Source: Clostridia bacterium (lineage in GTDB: Bacteria; Bacillota; Clostridia; Oscillospirales; Acutalibacteraceae). From it: DNA of 63,052 bases. The stretch is from assembly GCA_017380575.1 (NCBI GenBank), contig JAFODS010000010.1:1-63052 (forward strand). The letters run 5' to 3'. The position numbers and the translations under genes were made by a program. The notes beneath the pieces were generated by a model. It saw only the letters and a list, made by a program, of their open reading frames with translations, was not told the DNA's origin and did not search any database. This document shows, piece after piece, positions 8,078 to 16,785 of the stretch (position 1 is the first letter of the stretch; every line of letters starts with the position of its first letter).

Positions 8078-9730
8078 GTGGGTGAAAAACTAAAAAAACT
8101 CGTAGGCGTTCAGGGTGATTTCAAAACCACCATTCTGCCTATGATAAATTACAGCTACGCAAATATGTATATGGGCGGTGCGGGATACATCATCAGTATG
8201 TATTTCACCGTATTCCTGACGGACGTTGTTAACCTCTCGCTCAAGCAGGCAGGTATCGTTGTTATGCTTGCTACCGTGTGGGACGCGGTAACCGACCCTG
8301 TTATGGGTATTATAACCGACCGCACACGTTCAAAAACAGGCAAACACCGACGCTACCTTCTCTGGGGTATTCCGCTGATGGTTATTTCCTATACCCTGAT
8401 GTGGAATTCATTCGGACTAAACGGAAAAACGAATCCTGCTCTTGCAATGGCATACTTTGTTATTGTGTATATGCTTTACAAAACTGCTTATACCGTTATC
8501 GGTGTTCCGCATACTGCTATGCTTCCCGAGCTTGCACCCGAATATAACCTCAGAACTCAGTATAATTCTGTCGGCTATCTGTTCAACTCGGCAGGTATGG
8601 TACCTGCTTTCGGAATTGTTGTTGCAATTCTTGCAATTTTCGGTTCTAACGATAACCTTACCTCAGAATCAAAAGCTCCGTTCCTTGTTATCGGCATCGT
8701 GCTTTCCGTATTTTTCGGTCTTGCTGTTTTCCTTACATACTACAAAACAAGAGAACCGAGTTCACTTAACAACAAAAACGAAAAGCTTGATATCAGATAC
8801 ATCATTCACGAATACGTTCTTGTTTTCAAAAACAAATCCTTCAGGCAGTATTTCTTTATGAGCCTTGCCTATCAGTTTGCAACAGGATTTTACGCAAACT
8901 CAAAGGTTTATTACATTAAGTACCTTGCAAATCAGTACAGCGGATACGCCCTTTTCAACGCCGTTGCAGGTGTCGCGGAGGCTGCAGCATTCCCGCTTAA
9001 CTATGCACTGACGATGAAGCACGGAAAGAAAAAGTGCGGAAACATTGTCACACCGCTTATGGTTGCAGGTCTTGCAATCGGCCTTATAATGCAGTCGGGC
9101 GGTTCATTCATCTGGAGTGCACTTATGATGCTGAGTATGCTTCTTTACCCCTTCGGTATGTCCGGCCTCGGATTTGTTTCAACAAACATCTTTCCTGACC
9201 TTACTGACGTTGACGAGCTTATCACGGGCAGAAGAAGAGAAGGCGTTATCGCAACATTCAGCACACTTATCAAGAAAAGCATCAGCGGTGTTATGGCGGC
9301 TATGGTAGGCTTCACTCTTCAGAGTTTCGGACTTATTACGGGCGATACTGTTTCACAGTACGAGAAAACAACCGGCACTCTCTTCGAGCAGAGTGACAGT
9401 GCAATTCTTGGTGTAAGAATCTGCGTTGCTGTTATCCCGATTGTTGCAGCTATTATTTCTCTTGTTCTTCTCAAGAGATTCCGTATGACGAAGGACGACC
9501 ACACAATGATCCGTGCGGCAATCGCAACAAAACATAAATTCGGCAGTGTAACTCTCACCGACGAGCAGAAAAAGCTTTGCGAAATGATTTCGGGTCAGAA
9601 GTTTGAAAACACCTGGCTCGGTCAGAGTGAAGGCAACAGCGAAGAGCATTTCCTTGACACAGACGAAAACGGAAATTACCTTATCTTACTCGAGCAGAAA
9701 GCATTGAAGGAGGCAGAAGCAAATGGTTGA
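8078..9730 (+). CDS. GPH-family sugar:cation symporter (MFS)
   Basis: This is a membrane transporter of about 550 residues with 12 predicted helices, of the glycoside-pentoside-hexuronide:cation symporter family (MelB/YicJ type). The stretch DAVTDPVMGIITDRTRSKTG between helices 2 and 3, with its downstream arginines, is the family hallmark. The chosen start is GTG 8078, preceded by GGGGTGAT; an in-frame ATG at 8057 has no ribosome-binding site. It lies between the GH95-like enzyme and the HEYGH protein, so it probably imports the oligosaccharide that the enzyme splits. The end overlaps the next gene by eight bases. Confidence 0.9.
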   Translation: MGEKLKKLVGVQGDFKTTILPMINYSYANMYMGGAGYIISMYFTVFLTDVVNLSLKQAGIVVMLATVWDAVTDPVMGIITDRTRSKTGKHRRYLLWGIPLMVISYTLMWNSFGLNGKTNPALAMAYFVIVYMLYKTAYTVIGVPHTAMLPELAPEYNLRTQYNSVGYLFNSAGMVPAFGIVVAILAIFGSNDNLTSESKAPFLVIGIVLSVFFGLAVFLTYYKTREPSSLNNKNEKLDIRYIIHEYVLVFKNKSFRQYFFMSLAYQFATGFYANSKVYYIKYLANQYSGYALFNAVAGVAEAAAFPLNYALTMKHGKKKCGNIVTPLMVAGLAIGLIMQSGGSFIWSALMMLSMLLYPFGMSGLGFVSTNIFPDLTDVDELITGRRREGVIATFSTLIKKSISGVMAAMVGFTLQSFGLITGDTVSQYEKTTGTLFEQSDSAILGVRICVAVIPIVAAIISLVLLKRFRMTKDDHTMIRAAIATKHKFGSVTLTDEQKKLCEMISGQKFENTWLGQSEGNSEEHFLDTDENGNYLILLEQKALKEAEANG

Positions 9731-10211
9731 TATCACAAAAAAAGCTCCCGATAAAAAGGAGAAAAATTTTAAAAATTCATTGATAGATTTTCTTTTCTAT
9801 CTTGTTCAGTGGACCTGGGGTCTGCCCGTAAACCTTGTTGGAGGTATCGCATTCCTCATCTGTACAAAAATCAAAAAACGCCGTTGGCAGAGATTCGGAT
9901 ATTCTTACATAGTATATCTTCCGTGGAAAGCTGGCGGACTTTCTTTGGGGCTTTTCATATTTATGAAAGACGGTCACAAGAATAAGAAGTGGACATACAA
10001 CACCCGTATCCACGAATACGGTCACACATGGCAGTGTCTTCTTCTTGGCCCTCTTTACTATCTCGTAATCGCAGTTCCTTCAATGATATGGTGTAACTGC
10101 TTTGAGGGATACAGAAAGAAGAACAACGTTTCTTACTACAAGCTTTACTGTGAAGCCTGGGCAAACAAGCTCGGACAGAAATTCACAAAGATGGAAATGG
10201 TGGATGTCTGA
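9723..10211 (+). CDS. Membrane protein with a HEYGH motif, possible zinc metallopeptidase-like
   Basis: This 162-residue protein has hydrophobic segments at about 22-48, 63-80 and 106-125. The sequence RIHEYGHTWQ puts a HExxH-type zinc motif (HEYGH, residues 97-101) just before the last membrane segment. Similar small proteins with HE.GH.xQ followed by LGPLY occur in many bacteria without an assigned reaction. It overlaps the symporter gene by eight bases and ends the sugar operon, so it is co-translated with it. Whether it is a peptidase is not shown; no third zinc ligand is obvious. Confidence 0.65.
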   Translation: MVDITKKAPDKKEKNFKNSLIDFLFYLVQWTWGLPVNLVGGIAFLICTKIKKRRWQRFGYSYIVYLPWKAGGLSLGLFIFMKDGHKNKKWTYNTRIHEYGHTWQCLLLGPLYYLVIAVPSMIWCNCFEGYRKKNNVSYYKLYCEAWANKLGQKFTKMEMVDV

Positions 10212-10241
10212 TGTCCGAATAATTACACCCGAATAAAAGCT

Positions 10242-10274
10242 GAAGCTGTTTCACTCAATGAGAGAAACAGCTTC
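10242..10274. terminator. Bidirectional terminator between the sugar operon and the DAHP synthase gene
   Basis: GAAGCTGTTTC (10242-10252) and GAAACAGCTTC (10264-10274) form a perfect 11-bp stem that touches the stop codon of the convergent gene. T-rich sequence follows on both sides. Confidence 0.8.
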
Positions 10275-11303
10275 TTATATTTTATCTGCAATTGTGAATA
10301 CGAGTTTTTCGGTTTTTTCCCAACCGAGACAAGGGTCAGTAATAGACTTTCCGAAAACGTGTCCGCTGATATCCTGTGCACCGTCTTCAAGATAGCTTTC
10401 AACCATAAGACCTTTGACAAGCTTTCTGATGTCTTCGTTACGCTTTCTGCTTTCCATAACGTCAAGAGCGATATCCGTTTGTGCAAGATAATTTTTACCT
10501 GAATTATTATGATTTGTATCAACGATTACGGACGGATTAACAAGTCCCGAAACAGAGTAAGTTTCGTTAAGCTTCGCAAGGTCATCGTAATGATAATTGG
10601 AAACGCTTTCACCGTTTCTGCCGATATAACCGCGGAGAATGGAATGAGCATAAGGGTTTCCTTCACTTTCAACCTCCCAGCCTCTGTAAAGGAATGTGTG
10701 GCTGAGCTGTGCGGATTTTATCGCATTCATCATAACCGATAAATCACCGCTTGTCGGGTTTTTCATTCCGACAGGAATACCGACACCGCTTGCCGTCAGC
10801 CTGTGCTGCTGATTTTCAACAGACCTTGCGCCAACAGACACATAAGAAAGAAGGTCGGAAAGATAACGGTGGTTTTCGGGATAAAGCATCTCATCCGCGC
10901 AGGAAAATCCGTAATCACGGAGTGCCGTCATATGCAAATCGCGAAGTGCAACAATACCCTTGAAAATATCAGGCTTTTCGTCAGGGTCGGGCTGATGAAG
11001 CATACCCATATAACCCTGTCCCGATGTGCGCGGTTTGTTTGTGTAAATTCTCGGGATAATTATGAGCTTGTCCTTCACATCGTCCGCAATTTTACGAAGG
11101 CGTGAAATATATTCAAGCACAGGTTCTCTCAGGTCAGCCGAACAAGGGCCGATTACGAGAATGAATTTTTCAGATTTACCTTCAAAAACAGAGTTGATTT
11201 CTTCATCTCTTTCGGCTTTTACTGCCGCCATCTGCTCCGATACAGGAAAGCTCGTTTTAACATCCAGAGGAACAGGAAGCTTACGTTTAAAATTCATTTT
11301 CAT
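10275..11303 (-). CDS. 3-deoxy-7-phosphoheptulonate synthase (class I DAHP synthase)
   Basis: This 342-residue enzyme condenses phosphoenolpyruvate and erythrose 4-phosphate in the first step of the shikimate pathway. VIGPCSADLREPVLEYI, RIYTNKPRTSGQGYMGML, SVGARSVENQQHR, GMKNPTSGDL and DTNHNNSGKNY are the class I (AroF/G/H-type) blocks, including metal and PEP ligands. The start ATG at 11303 follows AAAGGGGTGAT; the longer frame to 11342 has no ribosome-binding site. It is a single gene with its own terminator, not beside other aromatic genes. Allosteric specificity (Phe, Tyr or Trp) cannot be read from the sequence. Confidence 0.93.
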   Translation of the reverse strand: MKMNFKRKLPVPLDVKTSFPVSEQMAAVKAERDEEINSVFEGKSEKFILVIGPCSADLREPVLEYISRLRKIADDVKDKLIIIPRIYTNKPRTSGQGYMGMLHQPDPDEKPDIFKGIVALRDLHMTALRDYGFSCADEMLYPENHRYLSDLLSYVSVGARSVENQQHRLTASGVGIPVGMKNPTSGDLSVMMNAIKSAQLSHTFLYRGWEVESEGNPYAHSILRGYIGRNGESVSNYHYDDLAKLNETYSVSGLVNPSVIVDTNHNNSGKNYLAQTDIALDVMESRKRNEDIRKLVKGLMVESYLEDGAQDISGHVFGKSITDPCLGWEKTEKLVFTIADKI

Positions 11304-11442
11304 AATATCACCCCTTTGCTGAAAACTTTCAACATCATACATCTTTTGACGGAAAAAGTCAAGAATCGCACCGTCTCCCGAAAAATATTTGCTTTTATTA
11401 TTCTTTTTGATATAATTATTAAAAATATCTCCGGGTGGTTTT

Positions 11443-11928
11443 ATGAAAATAAATTACAGAAAGCTCCTGCCCCGCGACAACACAGCAATGGCAGAACTGA
11501 TAAGATACAACTTAAAAGCAAACGGACTCGACGTTCCCGGTACAGTTTATTTTGACGAAATAATCTGGCATCTGACGGATTTTTACGACGAAAAGCCTGA
11601 GCAACGTGCATACTTTGTTCTTGTTGATGACAATGACAAGGTTATCGGCGGAATAGGACTTGCAGAATTTCCTGACATTGAAGGCTGTGCAGAATTGCAG
11701 AAGCTTTATCTTGCTGACGAAGCCAAGGGACACGGACTCGGCTATTTTTTAATTGACCTGCTTGAAAAGGAAGCCGAGAAAATGGGATACAGAAAAATGT
11801 ATCTTGAAACTCACACAAATCTTCAGACAGCGATTCACGTTTATGAAAAAGCAGGTTATCTTGAAATTCCCCGACCCGAATTTGTTATGCACAATACGAT
11901 GAATAAATTTTACATTAAAGAATTATAA
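11443..11928 (+). CDS. GNAT-family N-acetyltransferase
   Basis: This 161-residue protein has the GNAT acetyl-CoA-binding signature LYLADEAKGHGLGYFLIDLLEKEA at about residues 87-110 and the C-terminal TNLQTAIHVYEKAGYLEI. GNAT proteins move an acetyl group from acetyl-CoA to an amine; the acceptor is unknown here. A GGGTGG ribosome-binding site precedes the ATG, and TATAAT-like sequence lies about 35 nt upstream. It is followed by a consensus promoter and a terminator. Confidence 0.9.
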   Translation: MKINYRKLLPRDNTAMAELIRYNLKANGLDVPGTVYFDEIIWHLTDFYDEKPEQRAYFVLVDDNDKVIGGIGLAEFPDIEGCAELQKLYLADEAKGHGLGYFLIDLLEKEAEKMGYRKMYLETHTNLQTAIHVYEKAGYLEIPRPEFVMHNTMNKFYIKEL

Positions 11929-11931
11929 TTC

Positions 11932-11960
11932 TTGACACAAAACTGTTCTGTTGCTATAAT
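11932..11960 (+). promoter_or_regulatory. Consensus sigma-A promoter directly upstream of a terminator
   Basis: TTGACA (11932-11937), exactly 17 bp and TATAAT (11955-11960) match the consensus at every position. It points into a terminator only about 20 nt downstream, so any product is a very short RNA of about 45 nt (about 11967-12012). Confidence 0.65.
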
Positions 11961-11981
11961 TTCCGTAAAAGAAAGCATACA

Positions 11982-12013
11982 AAAAAGGATGGCTGAGCCA
12001 TCCTTTTTATTTT
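11982..12013. terminator. Terminator between the GNAT gene and the C1 peptidase gene
   Basis: AAAAAGGATGGC (11982-11993) and GCCATCCTTTTT (11997-12008) form a perfect stem with a TGA loop. The symmetrical A and T runs let it work in both directions. Confidence 0.9.
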
Positions 12014-12025
12014 TAGCTTTAATTT

Positions 12026-14359
12026 TTATTTGTAAGGAACAGGAATGAATGTCAGTAAAAATTCAAACAACTTCTCAATCCAGTTTTTGATGAAATCAAA
12101 AATATCTGTCTTTATTTCATTTGATGTATCGTCTGCATTTACCTGTATTTCAACATCAACAATCTCCTGTTCAATCTCCTCTGTTACAGGTGTCTGATCA
12201 ATGAGGGTAACATATTCAATATAAGCCGAAGATGTTTCAAGAAGAACCTCAGGCGATTTTGACTGATCAACTGATGAAAGCAAAATTCCTGCCTCGTTAA
12301 GAAGTGCAACGTCCGTTTCGTCAACCATACCGTCGTGGTTACAGTCAGCCGCCATATATGCAACTGTGCCGATATTTTCTTCAGTCAGTATTGAATTCGC
12401 CAAACATGAAACAAGCACAGCATCCTGACCGTCATACCAGGAGTCACCGTTTGTGTCACCGTAAATCAGAATTGTGAATTCTCCAACCACGGTATCGCCG
12501 TTTTTAAGCGTTGCCCTTGTTCCCGTACCGAGCTTACCTTCAGAAGAATCGTAACTCCAGGTGTAATCGGAATTGAGGACTGTTATGTAATTTTCAAGTG
12601 AGCTTTCACCTGCGTTGATGCCTGAAATAATTCCGCTATCGGTGTCAAAAACAACGCCTTCTGCCAACTCATATTCTGTTGCAGGTATCGCTTCTGTTTC
12701 TACTGCTCCGCAATTGTTGCATATACGTGATTTTGAACCCGGCTTTGAAATTGTAGGTTCATCAGTCACCTGCCACTCACCGAAGCTGTGGCCTGTTGCA
12801 GGAACGGTATTTTCGCTGAGCACTTTGTTACACTGTGTGCAGACCGTTTTTTCGAAACCGTCCTGTGTGCAGGAATGCTCACCCGACTGCGTCTGCGGCT
12901 GATGGTCACAGACAGTCCATGGTTGTATAAACGCATTTTTCAAATCCCAACTGCCGCTGTTGTATTCCTCGGAAGGTACCCATTTAGAAGAGCTATAAAC
13001 ATAGGTTTCGCCGTTACTTGAATATCCGTCACCGTTTTCAAACGGAATCCATGAACCATTCAGGCACATTGAAACAGCAAATTTACTACCTTCTTTAACA
13101 GCAACTTCCTGAGGCAAATCAATCACGTGATAACCCGCTTTTTCAACTGTTGTTTCAAATGTTAAACCCAATGTACCCGATCCCGGATTATTTACAGAAG
13201 TAAGATCAGTGTAAACTTTAAAAGTAATTGTTACGTTTTCCTCATAGGTATATGTGGCAATAGATTTTATTTTTTCATTTTCTTTTGCACTGAAAACATT
13301 AGCAACCGCTCTGTTTCCGATTCCTATCAAATAATTATAACGGTCACCGTTATAGTTATAGTTTTCGTAATAATCTTCGATAGGTTGTGCAATATACCCT
13401 ATAAAACTACACAGAGTTGCATCGTAGTAAGAAATCCAGAAATATCCTGAATCACCCCACCAGGTATCCCAGCTGTTTTTGCAAAGCCAGGCACCGTTTT
13501 CAGTCGGACGACATTCAGCTTTAAAATTATCTTTGGAGAAGTTATCGTCCCAACCAACAACAGTGATCGCATGGTTAGTTGTTGTTGCGGTGTTGCAGTA
13601 AAAAGCCGCTATTCCCGAATCTGTATAATAACTATCGTCATGATAATAACTGGCTGTTACTGAGCCGTATTCCATAATATGCTGTTTAGTTTCATTTGCT
13701 GTTGAGAGTGTTTCCACAGACTTGATAACAAAACCGCTGTTTGTATTACGACGCTGATCATCGGTATACTTCGGAAGCTTTGGTATATTGTTGTAGTCCG
13801 CCGGATCTACATCCTGCTTGGCAACACCTGCCCAGCGTGACAACGCCTGTGTAACCTTTTGCCAGTTACCGCCCGTCAGGTACGGATTTGCCGTGGTTGT
13901 TCCGTCACCGTAAGCAAGATCTGTCGTGTCAGTAGTGGCACTGTTAATACCAAACCACGCAAGGTGAGATTCAGAAAAATCAACGGTTTCAATCTCTGCA
14001 AGACCTTTACTGACAACCGAGCTTTCAAGTGCACTTATAGCAGAAAATGCCCAGCAGTTTCCCGCATTACCTTGCCATTTAACAGATGTTACAACATCCT
14101 TTGAACGGGAATCGTATGACGACGGGATTGTTGTGCCCGCATCCATTGTGTTGAATGACGGCTCAAATGACAGACTTGTATCTCTTTCAATAATTTTGCC
14201 GTCTTCGTCCACATAAATATTTTCAACATAACCGCCGTTAGAAGAATCTTGCGGAATAACTCTTATAGCATCATTATCCTCAGACAACGCCGATGCCGTC
14301 GGAGCTGCGTAAAAAACAAGAATTGCCATAATTGTAATAATCGCTGTAAACTTTTTCAC
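12026..14359 (-). CDS. Secreted papain-like (C1) cysteine peptidase with a dockerin
   Basis: This is a secreted protein of about 777 residues. It has a signal peptide (1-24), a C1A peptidase domain with Cys102 (GNCWAFSA), His263 (NHAITVVGW) and Asn295 (KNSWDTWWGDSGYFW), and a lectin-like beta domain at about 335-465. A short CxxC-rich repeat region follows (CTQCNKVL, CNNCGAVE), then a dockerin with two calcium-loop repeats (DTNGDSWYDGQDA, DCNHDGMVDETDV), and an unusual hydrophobic C-terminus. The GTG start at 14359 follows GGGGGA. The dockerin would attach the peptidase to a cohesin-bearing surface scaffold. The hydrophobic C-terminal end could be a membrane tether. It is a single gene between terminators. 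Confidence 0.9.
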   Translation of the reverse strand: MKKFTAIITIMAILVFYAAPTASALSEDNDAIRVIPQDSSNGGYVENIYVDEDGKIIERDTSLSFEPSFNTMDAGTTIPSSYDSRSKDVVTSVKWQGNAGNCWAFSAISALESSVVSKGLAEIETVDFSESHLAWFGINSATTDTTDLAYGDGTTTANPYLTGGNWQKVTQALSRWAGVAKQDVDPADYNNIPKLPKYTDDQRRNTNSGFVIKSVETLSTANETKQHIMEYGSVTASYYHDDSYYTDSGIAAFYCNTATTTNHAITVVGWDDNFSKDNFKAECRPTENGAWLCKNSWDTWWGDSGYFWISYYDATLCSFIGYIAQPIEDYYENYNYNGDRYNYLIGIGNRAVANVFSAKENEKIKSIATYTYEENVTITFKVYTDLTSVNNPGSGTLGLTFETTVEKAGYHVIDLPQEVAVKEGSKFAVSMCLNGSWIPFENGDGYSSNGETYVYSSSKWVPSEEYNSGSWDLKNAFIQPWTVCDHQPQTQSGEHSCTQDGFEKTVCTQCNKVLSENTVPATGHSFGEWQVTDEPTISKPGSKSRICNNCGAVETEAIPATEYELAEGVVFDTDSGIISGINAGESSLENYITVLNSDYTWSYDSSEGKLGTGTRATLKNGDTVVGEFTILIYGDTNGDSWYDGQDAVLVSCLANSILTEENIGTVAYMAADCNHDGMVDETDVALLNEAGILLSSVDQSKSPEVLLETSSAYIEYVTLIDQTPVTEEIEQEIVDVEIQVNADDTSNEIKTDIFDFIKNWIEKLFEFLLTFIPVPYK

Positions 14360-14547
14360 AATAAGTCCCCCTTGTCTATACATTGTTACAACTTCAGTCT
14401 ATCATATTCACCACACTTTGTAAAGAAATCAGCTTTGTCCTATCCGTCAAAATATAATGCAGATTTTTGGTGAAAAAAACATACCATTTCCTCACTTAAT
14501 TTGATATAATAAATTTATTAATATTTTTTGTACTGTGAGGAATTGAA

Positions 14548-15642
14548 ATGAGCAAAGAATTACCGCGAACCTATGTACCTTTCAAGGATTGGAAAGAACC
14601 TTCAAAGCAGATTGAATATACAGAAGAAACACCTCTCCTTTCCCCTGACGGAAAGCTCCTCGCAAAAGGTTGGGCAAGACGCAACTACTTTACATACAAC
14701 CGTGACTACGTTAAAACTGGAATTATGAGCCGTAAGGAATGGGACTTTTATACCATTACTGACGGAAAAATGCAGATTCTTGTCAGCTTTGCGAACATCA
14801 ACGTCGGAGGTTACGTAAGCGCAAAAATCACCGACCTTGCAACAGGTGAAGTAATTGTTGATGCAATTCAGTATTTCATCGGTGCAAACAAGCACGTTCC
14901 TCCCGCAAAGGGCGACGTACCTAACCGCTATAAGGATAAAATCGGCAAGGCTGAATTTGACTTTGACACAAGAGAAACCGAGCGTATTCTTAAATACAAA
15001 AAGATGCACAAGGGTAAGCTTTGCGACGTAAACATTAAAATGGATATTCTCCCTGGTTCTGAAAATATTACAACAGTTCTCCCCTTTGATGAGGATGATA
15101 CAAAATATTTTATGACCACAAAGCAGATGTGTATGCCTTGCGAAGGTACTTTCAAATACGGAGATTATGTTTATAAAATCTCAAAGGATACTGCCTTCTG
15201 TTCTATGGACTGGGGTCGAGTGAATACAGTTCATAAAATGGTCTGGTATTGGGGCAGCGGCTCTTTGTACCACTACGACGAAAAGGGTGAAAAGCATCTT
15301 CTCGGCTTTGAAATCACCTGGGCAATCGGAAACGAAAGTCACGCGACTGAAACAGCGATTTTCTACGACGGTAAAGCACATAAATTCGGTGCAATCGACG
15401 TTGAAAAATTCCCCAAAGGCAGATTTATGGAAGAATGGAAGTTTGTTTCGGAAGACGGCAGATTCAATATGACAATGACACCCACGCTTGATAACCACAG
15501 CGACGTAGACTTCAAAGTAGGCAGAATGAACTGTCACCAGGTTTACGGAATCTGGAACGGTGATGTCACACTTGATGACGGAACAAAAATCGAAATCAAA
15601 GACCTTTTCGCTTTCTGTGAATATGTAGAAAACAGATGGTAA
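14548..15642 (+). CDS. DUF2804 family protein
   Basis: This 364-residue protein has no signal peptide. The opening GKLLAKGWARRNYFTYNRD, the central ILPGSENITTVLPFDEDDTKYFMTTKQ (in parts) and the repeated Trp/Gly blocks (MDWGRV, WYWGSG) match DUF2804 proteins, which have a lipocalin/AttH-like all-beta character and no proven reaction. TATAAT-like sequence at about 14505 and GAGGAATTG before the ATG give promoter and ribosome-binding site. It is followed after 16 nt by a truncated sugar-phosphate isomerase remnant with its own ribosome-binding site. Confidence 0.8.
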   Translation: MSKELPRTYVPFKDWKEPSKQIEYTEETPLLSPDGKLLAKGWARRNYFTYNRDYVKTGIMSRKEWDFYTITDGKMQILVSFANINVGGYVSAKITDLATGEVIVDAIQYFIGANKHVPPAKGDVPNRYKDKIGKAEFDFDTRETERILKYKKMHKGKLCDVNIKMDILPGSENITTVLPFDEDDTKYFMTTKQMCMPCEGTFKYGDYVYKISKDTAFCSMDWGRVNTVHKMVWYWGSGSLYHYDEKGEKHLLGFEITWAIGNESHATETAIFYDGKAHKFGAIDVEKFPKGRFMEEWKFVSEDGRFNMTMTPTLDNHSDVDFKVGRMNCHQVYGIWNGDVTLDDGTKIEIKDLFAFCEYVENRW

Positions 15643-15658
15643 GCAAGGAGTTCTGACT

Positions 15659-15787
15659 ATGAAAACATCTACCGAAATTTGTTCGTCGGGACGTATCATC
15701 GGTGAAGAAAAGGCTGTTGAGCTCATCGCGAAAGCGGGCTTTGATGCATGGGATTTTTCGATGTTTGATATGTGCAGATATGTTTGA
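15659..15787 (+). pseudogene. N-terminal fragment of a sugar phosphate isomerase/epimerase (xylose isomerase-like TIM barrel)
   Basis: This is a 42-codon frame with a proper AAGGAG site (15645-15650) and ATG. Its product (GRIIGEEKAVELIAKAGFD followed by AWDFSMFDM) is the typical first strand and helix of AP-endonuclease-family-2 TIM barrels, which are about 280 residues long. It stops at TGA 15785-15787 and no continuation is seen in any frame, because the next gene starts 32 nt later. I read it as the surviving start of a deleted gene once co-transcribed with the DUF2804 gene. Confidence 0.7.
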
Positions 15788-15819
15788 TTCTCTATAATTA
15801 AGAAAAAGGAAGAATTAAT

Positions 15820-16692
15820 ATGAAAAATTCATTTAAAAGAATCTTCGCGGTTATTCTCGCAGTTGCAATTTGTTTTGCAGTTATGCCTGCAACTTTTGCT
15901 GCAGGCGTTCGCGGAGATGCAAACAACGACGGAAAAACAAACTCCTCGGATGCACTTCTGATTTTGCGTCACGCTGTCGGTTATGCTGACAAAGAGTTTG
16001 ACAAGAAAAGAGCAGACCTTAACAACGATGGAATTGTCAACTCTTCGGATGCTCTTCGTGTTTTACAGATTTCGGTCGGTCTTGACAATCCGACATCATA
16101 TTCAAAAAATGAAGCCATTCAGTTCTATGCAGATGCTTTTGATTCATTAGCTAAAGGTAAAGTGAAGGTTTTATACAGAACACGCTACACATCAAAAGCA
16201 GTCAACGACAAGAACGCTAAGGATTCTGTAGGAATTGATGAACAGGGTGACGAGCTGACCGTTACATTTGAAAACGGTTACAATAAAGCAACGGGTTCAA
16301 TTTCTGAATTCTGCCCTGATGCCCACATAGATCCGAATCTTGTTAAAACTGCAACCGTTACAAAGAAAGACGCGTCAACATATACAGTAAAAATTGTATT
16401 GGTTGCCGACACAGCAAATTCTAAGGACTATATACCGCGTAAGATTTACCCGTACCTTCTTAACTATGCAGACTGTTCAGCAAGTGCATTCGACAATTAT
16501 TATGTAACAGAAGCAACGGCATCGTTCCCTGCTTCAGAAATAACTGCAGTGGTTAAGGACGGTTGCCTCAAGGAGCTTACCGTTAATGTACCGTTTGAAA
16601 TGAAAATGAATCTTTCAAGCGAGGATAAAAAGACCACCAAGGATGTTACCGAAAAAGGAAACATTACTGACGTATACAGCTTCACTTTCTGA
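15820..16692 (+). CDS. Secreted protein with an N-terminal dockerin and unknown C-terminal domain
   Basis: This 290-residue protein has a signal peptide (about 1-28, ending ATFAAG). A dockerin follows directly, with two calcium-loop repeats (DANNDGKTNSSDALLILRH at about 33-51 and DLNNDGIVNSSDALRVLQ at about 66-83). The remaining 190 residues form a beta-rich domain I do not recognise. An N-terminal dockerin is less common than a C-terminal one. An AAGGAAGA site precedes the ATG. It probably docks to a cohesin scaffold at the cell surface. Confidence 0.85.
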   Translation: MKNSFKRIFAVILAVAICFAVMPATFAAGVRGDANNDGKTNSSDALLILRHAVGYADKEFDKKRADLNNDGIVNSSDALRVLQISVGLDNPTSYSKNEAIQFYADAFDSLAKGKVKVLYRTRYTSKAVNDKNAKDSVGIDEQGDELTVTFENGYNKATGSISEFCPDAHIDPNLVKTATVTKKDASTYTVKIVLVADTANSKDYIPRKIYPYLLNYADCSASAFDNYYVTEATASFPASEITAVVKDGCLKELTVNVPFEMKMNLSSEDKKTTKDVTEKGNITDVYSFTF

Positions 16693-16718
16693 ATATAAAG
16701 ATAAAACGTTGTGTGAAA

Positions 16719-16766
16719 CGCCGAGTTCCCGTAAGGAAGTTTTTGTTTTCTTACGGGAACTCGGCG
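16719..16766. repeat. Perfect 17-bp inverted repeat
   Basis: The left arm (16719-16735, starting CGCCGAG) and right arm (16750-16766, ending CTCGGCG) are exact inverse complements around a T-rich 14-nt loop. It lies between two convergent genes, so it is most simply a bidirectional terminator, though the nearest T-run on the plus side (CTTTCTTTTTT) begins about 12 nt after the stem. Confidence 0.75.
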
Positions 16767-16785
16767 AAGTACAGCGCTTTCTTTT

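Noticed and set aside
16719-16766. The 17-bp inverted repeat as an insertion-sequence end
   Set aside because: It is one compact hairpin between convergent genes with no transposase or target duplication nearby; a terminator is simpler.
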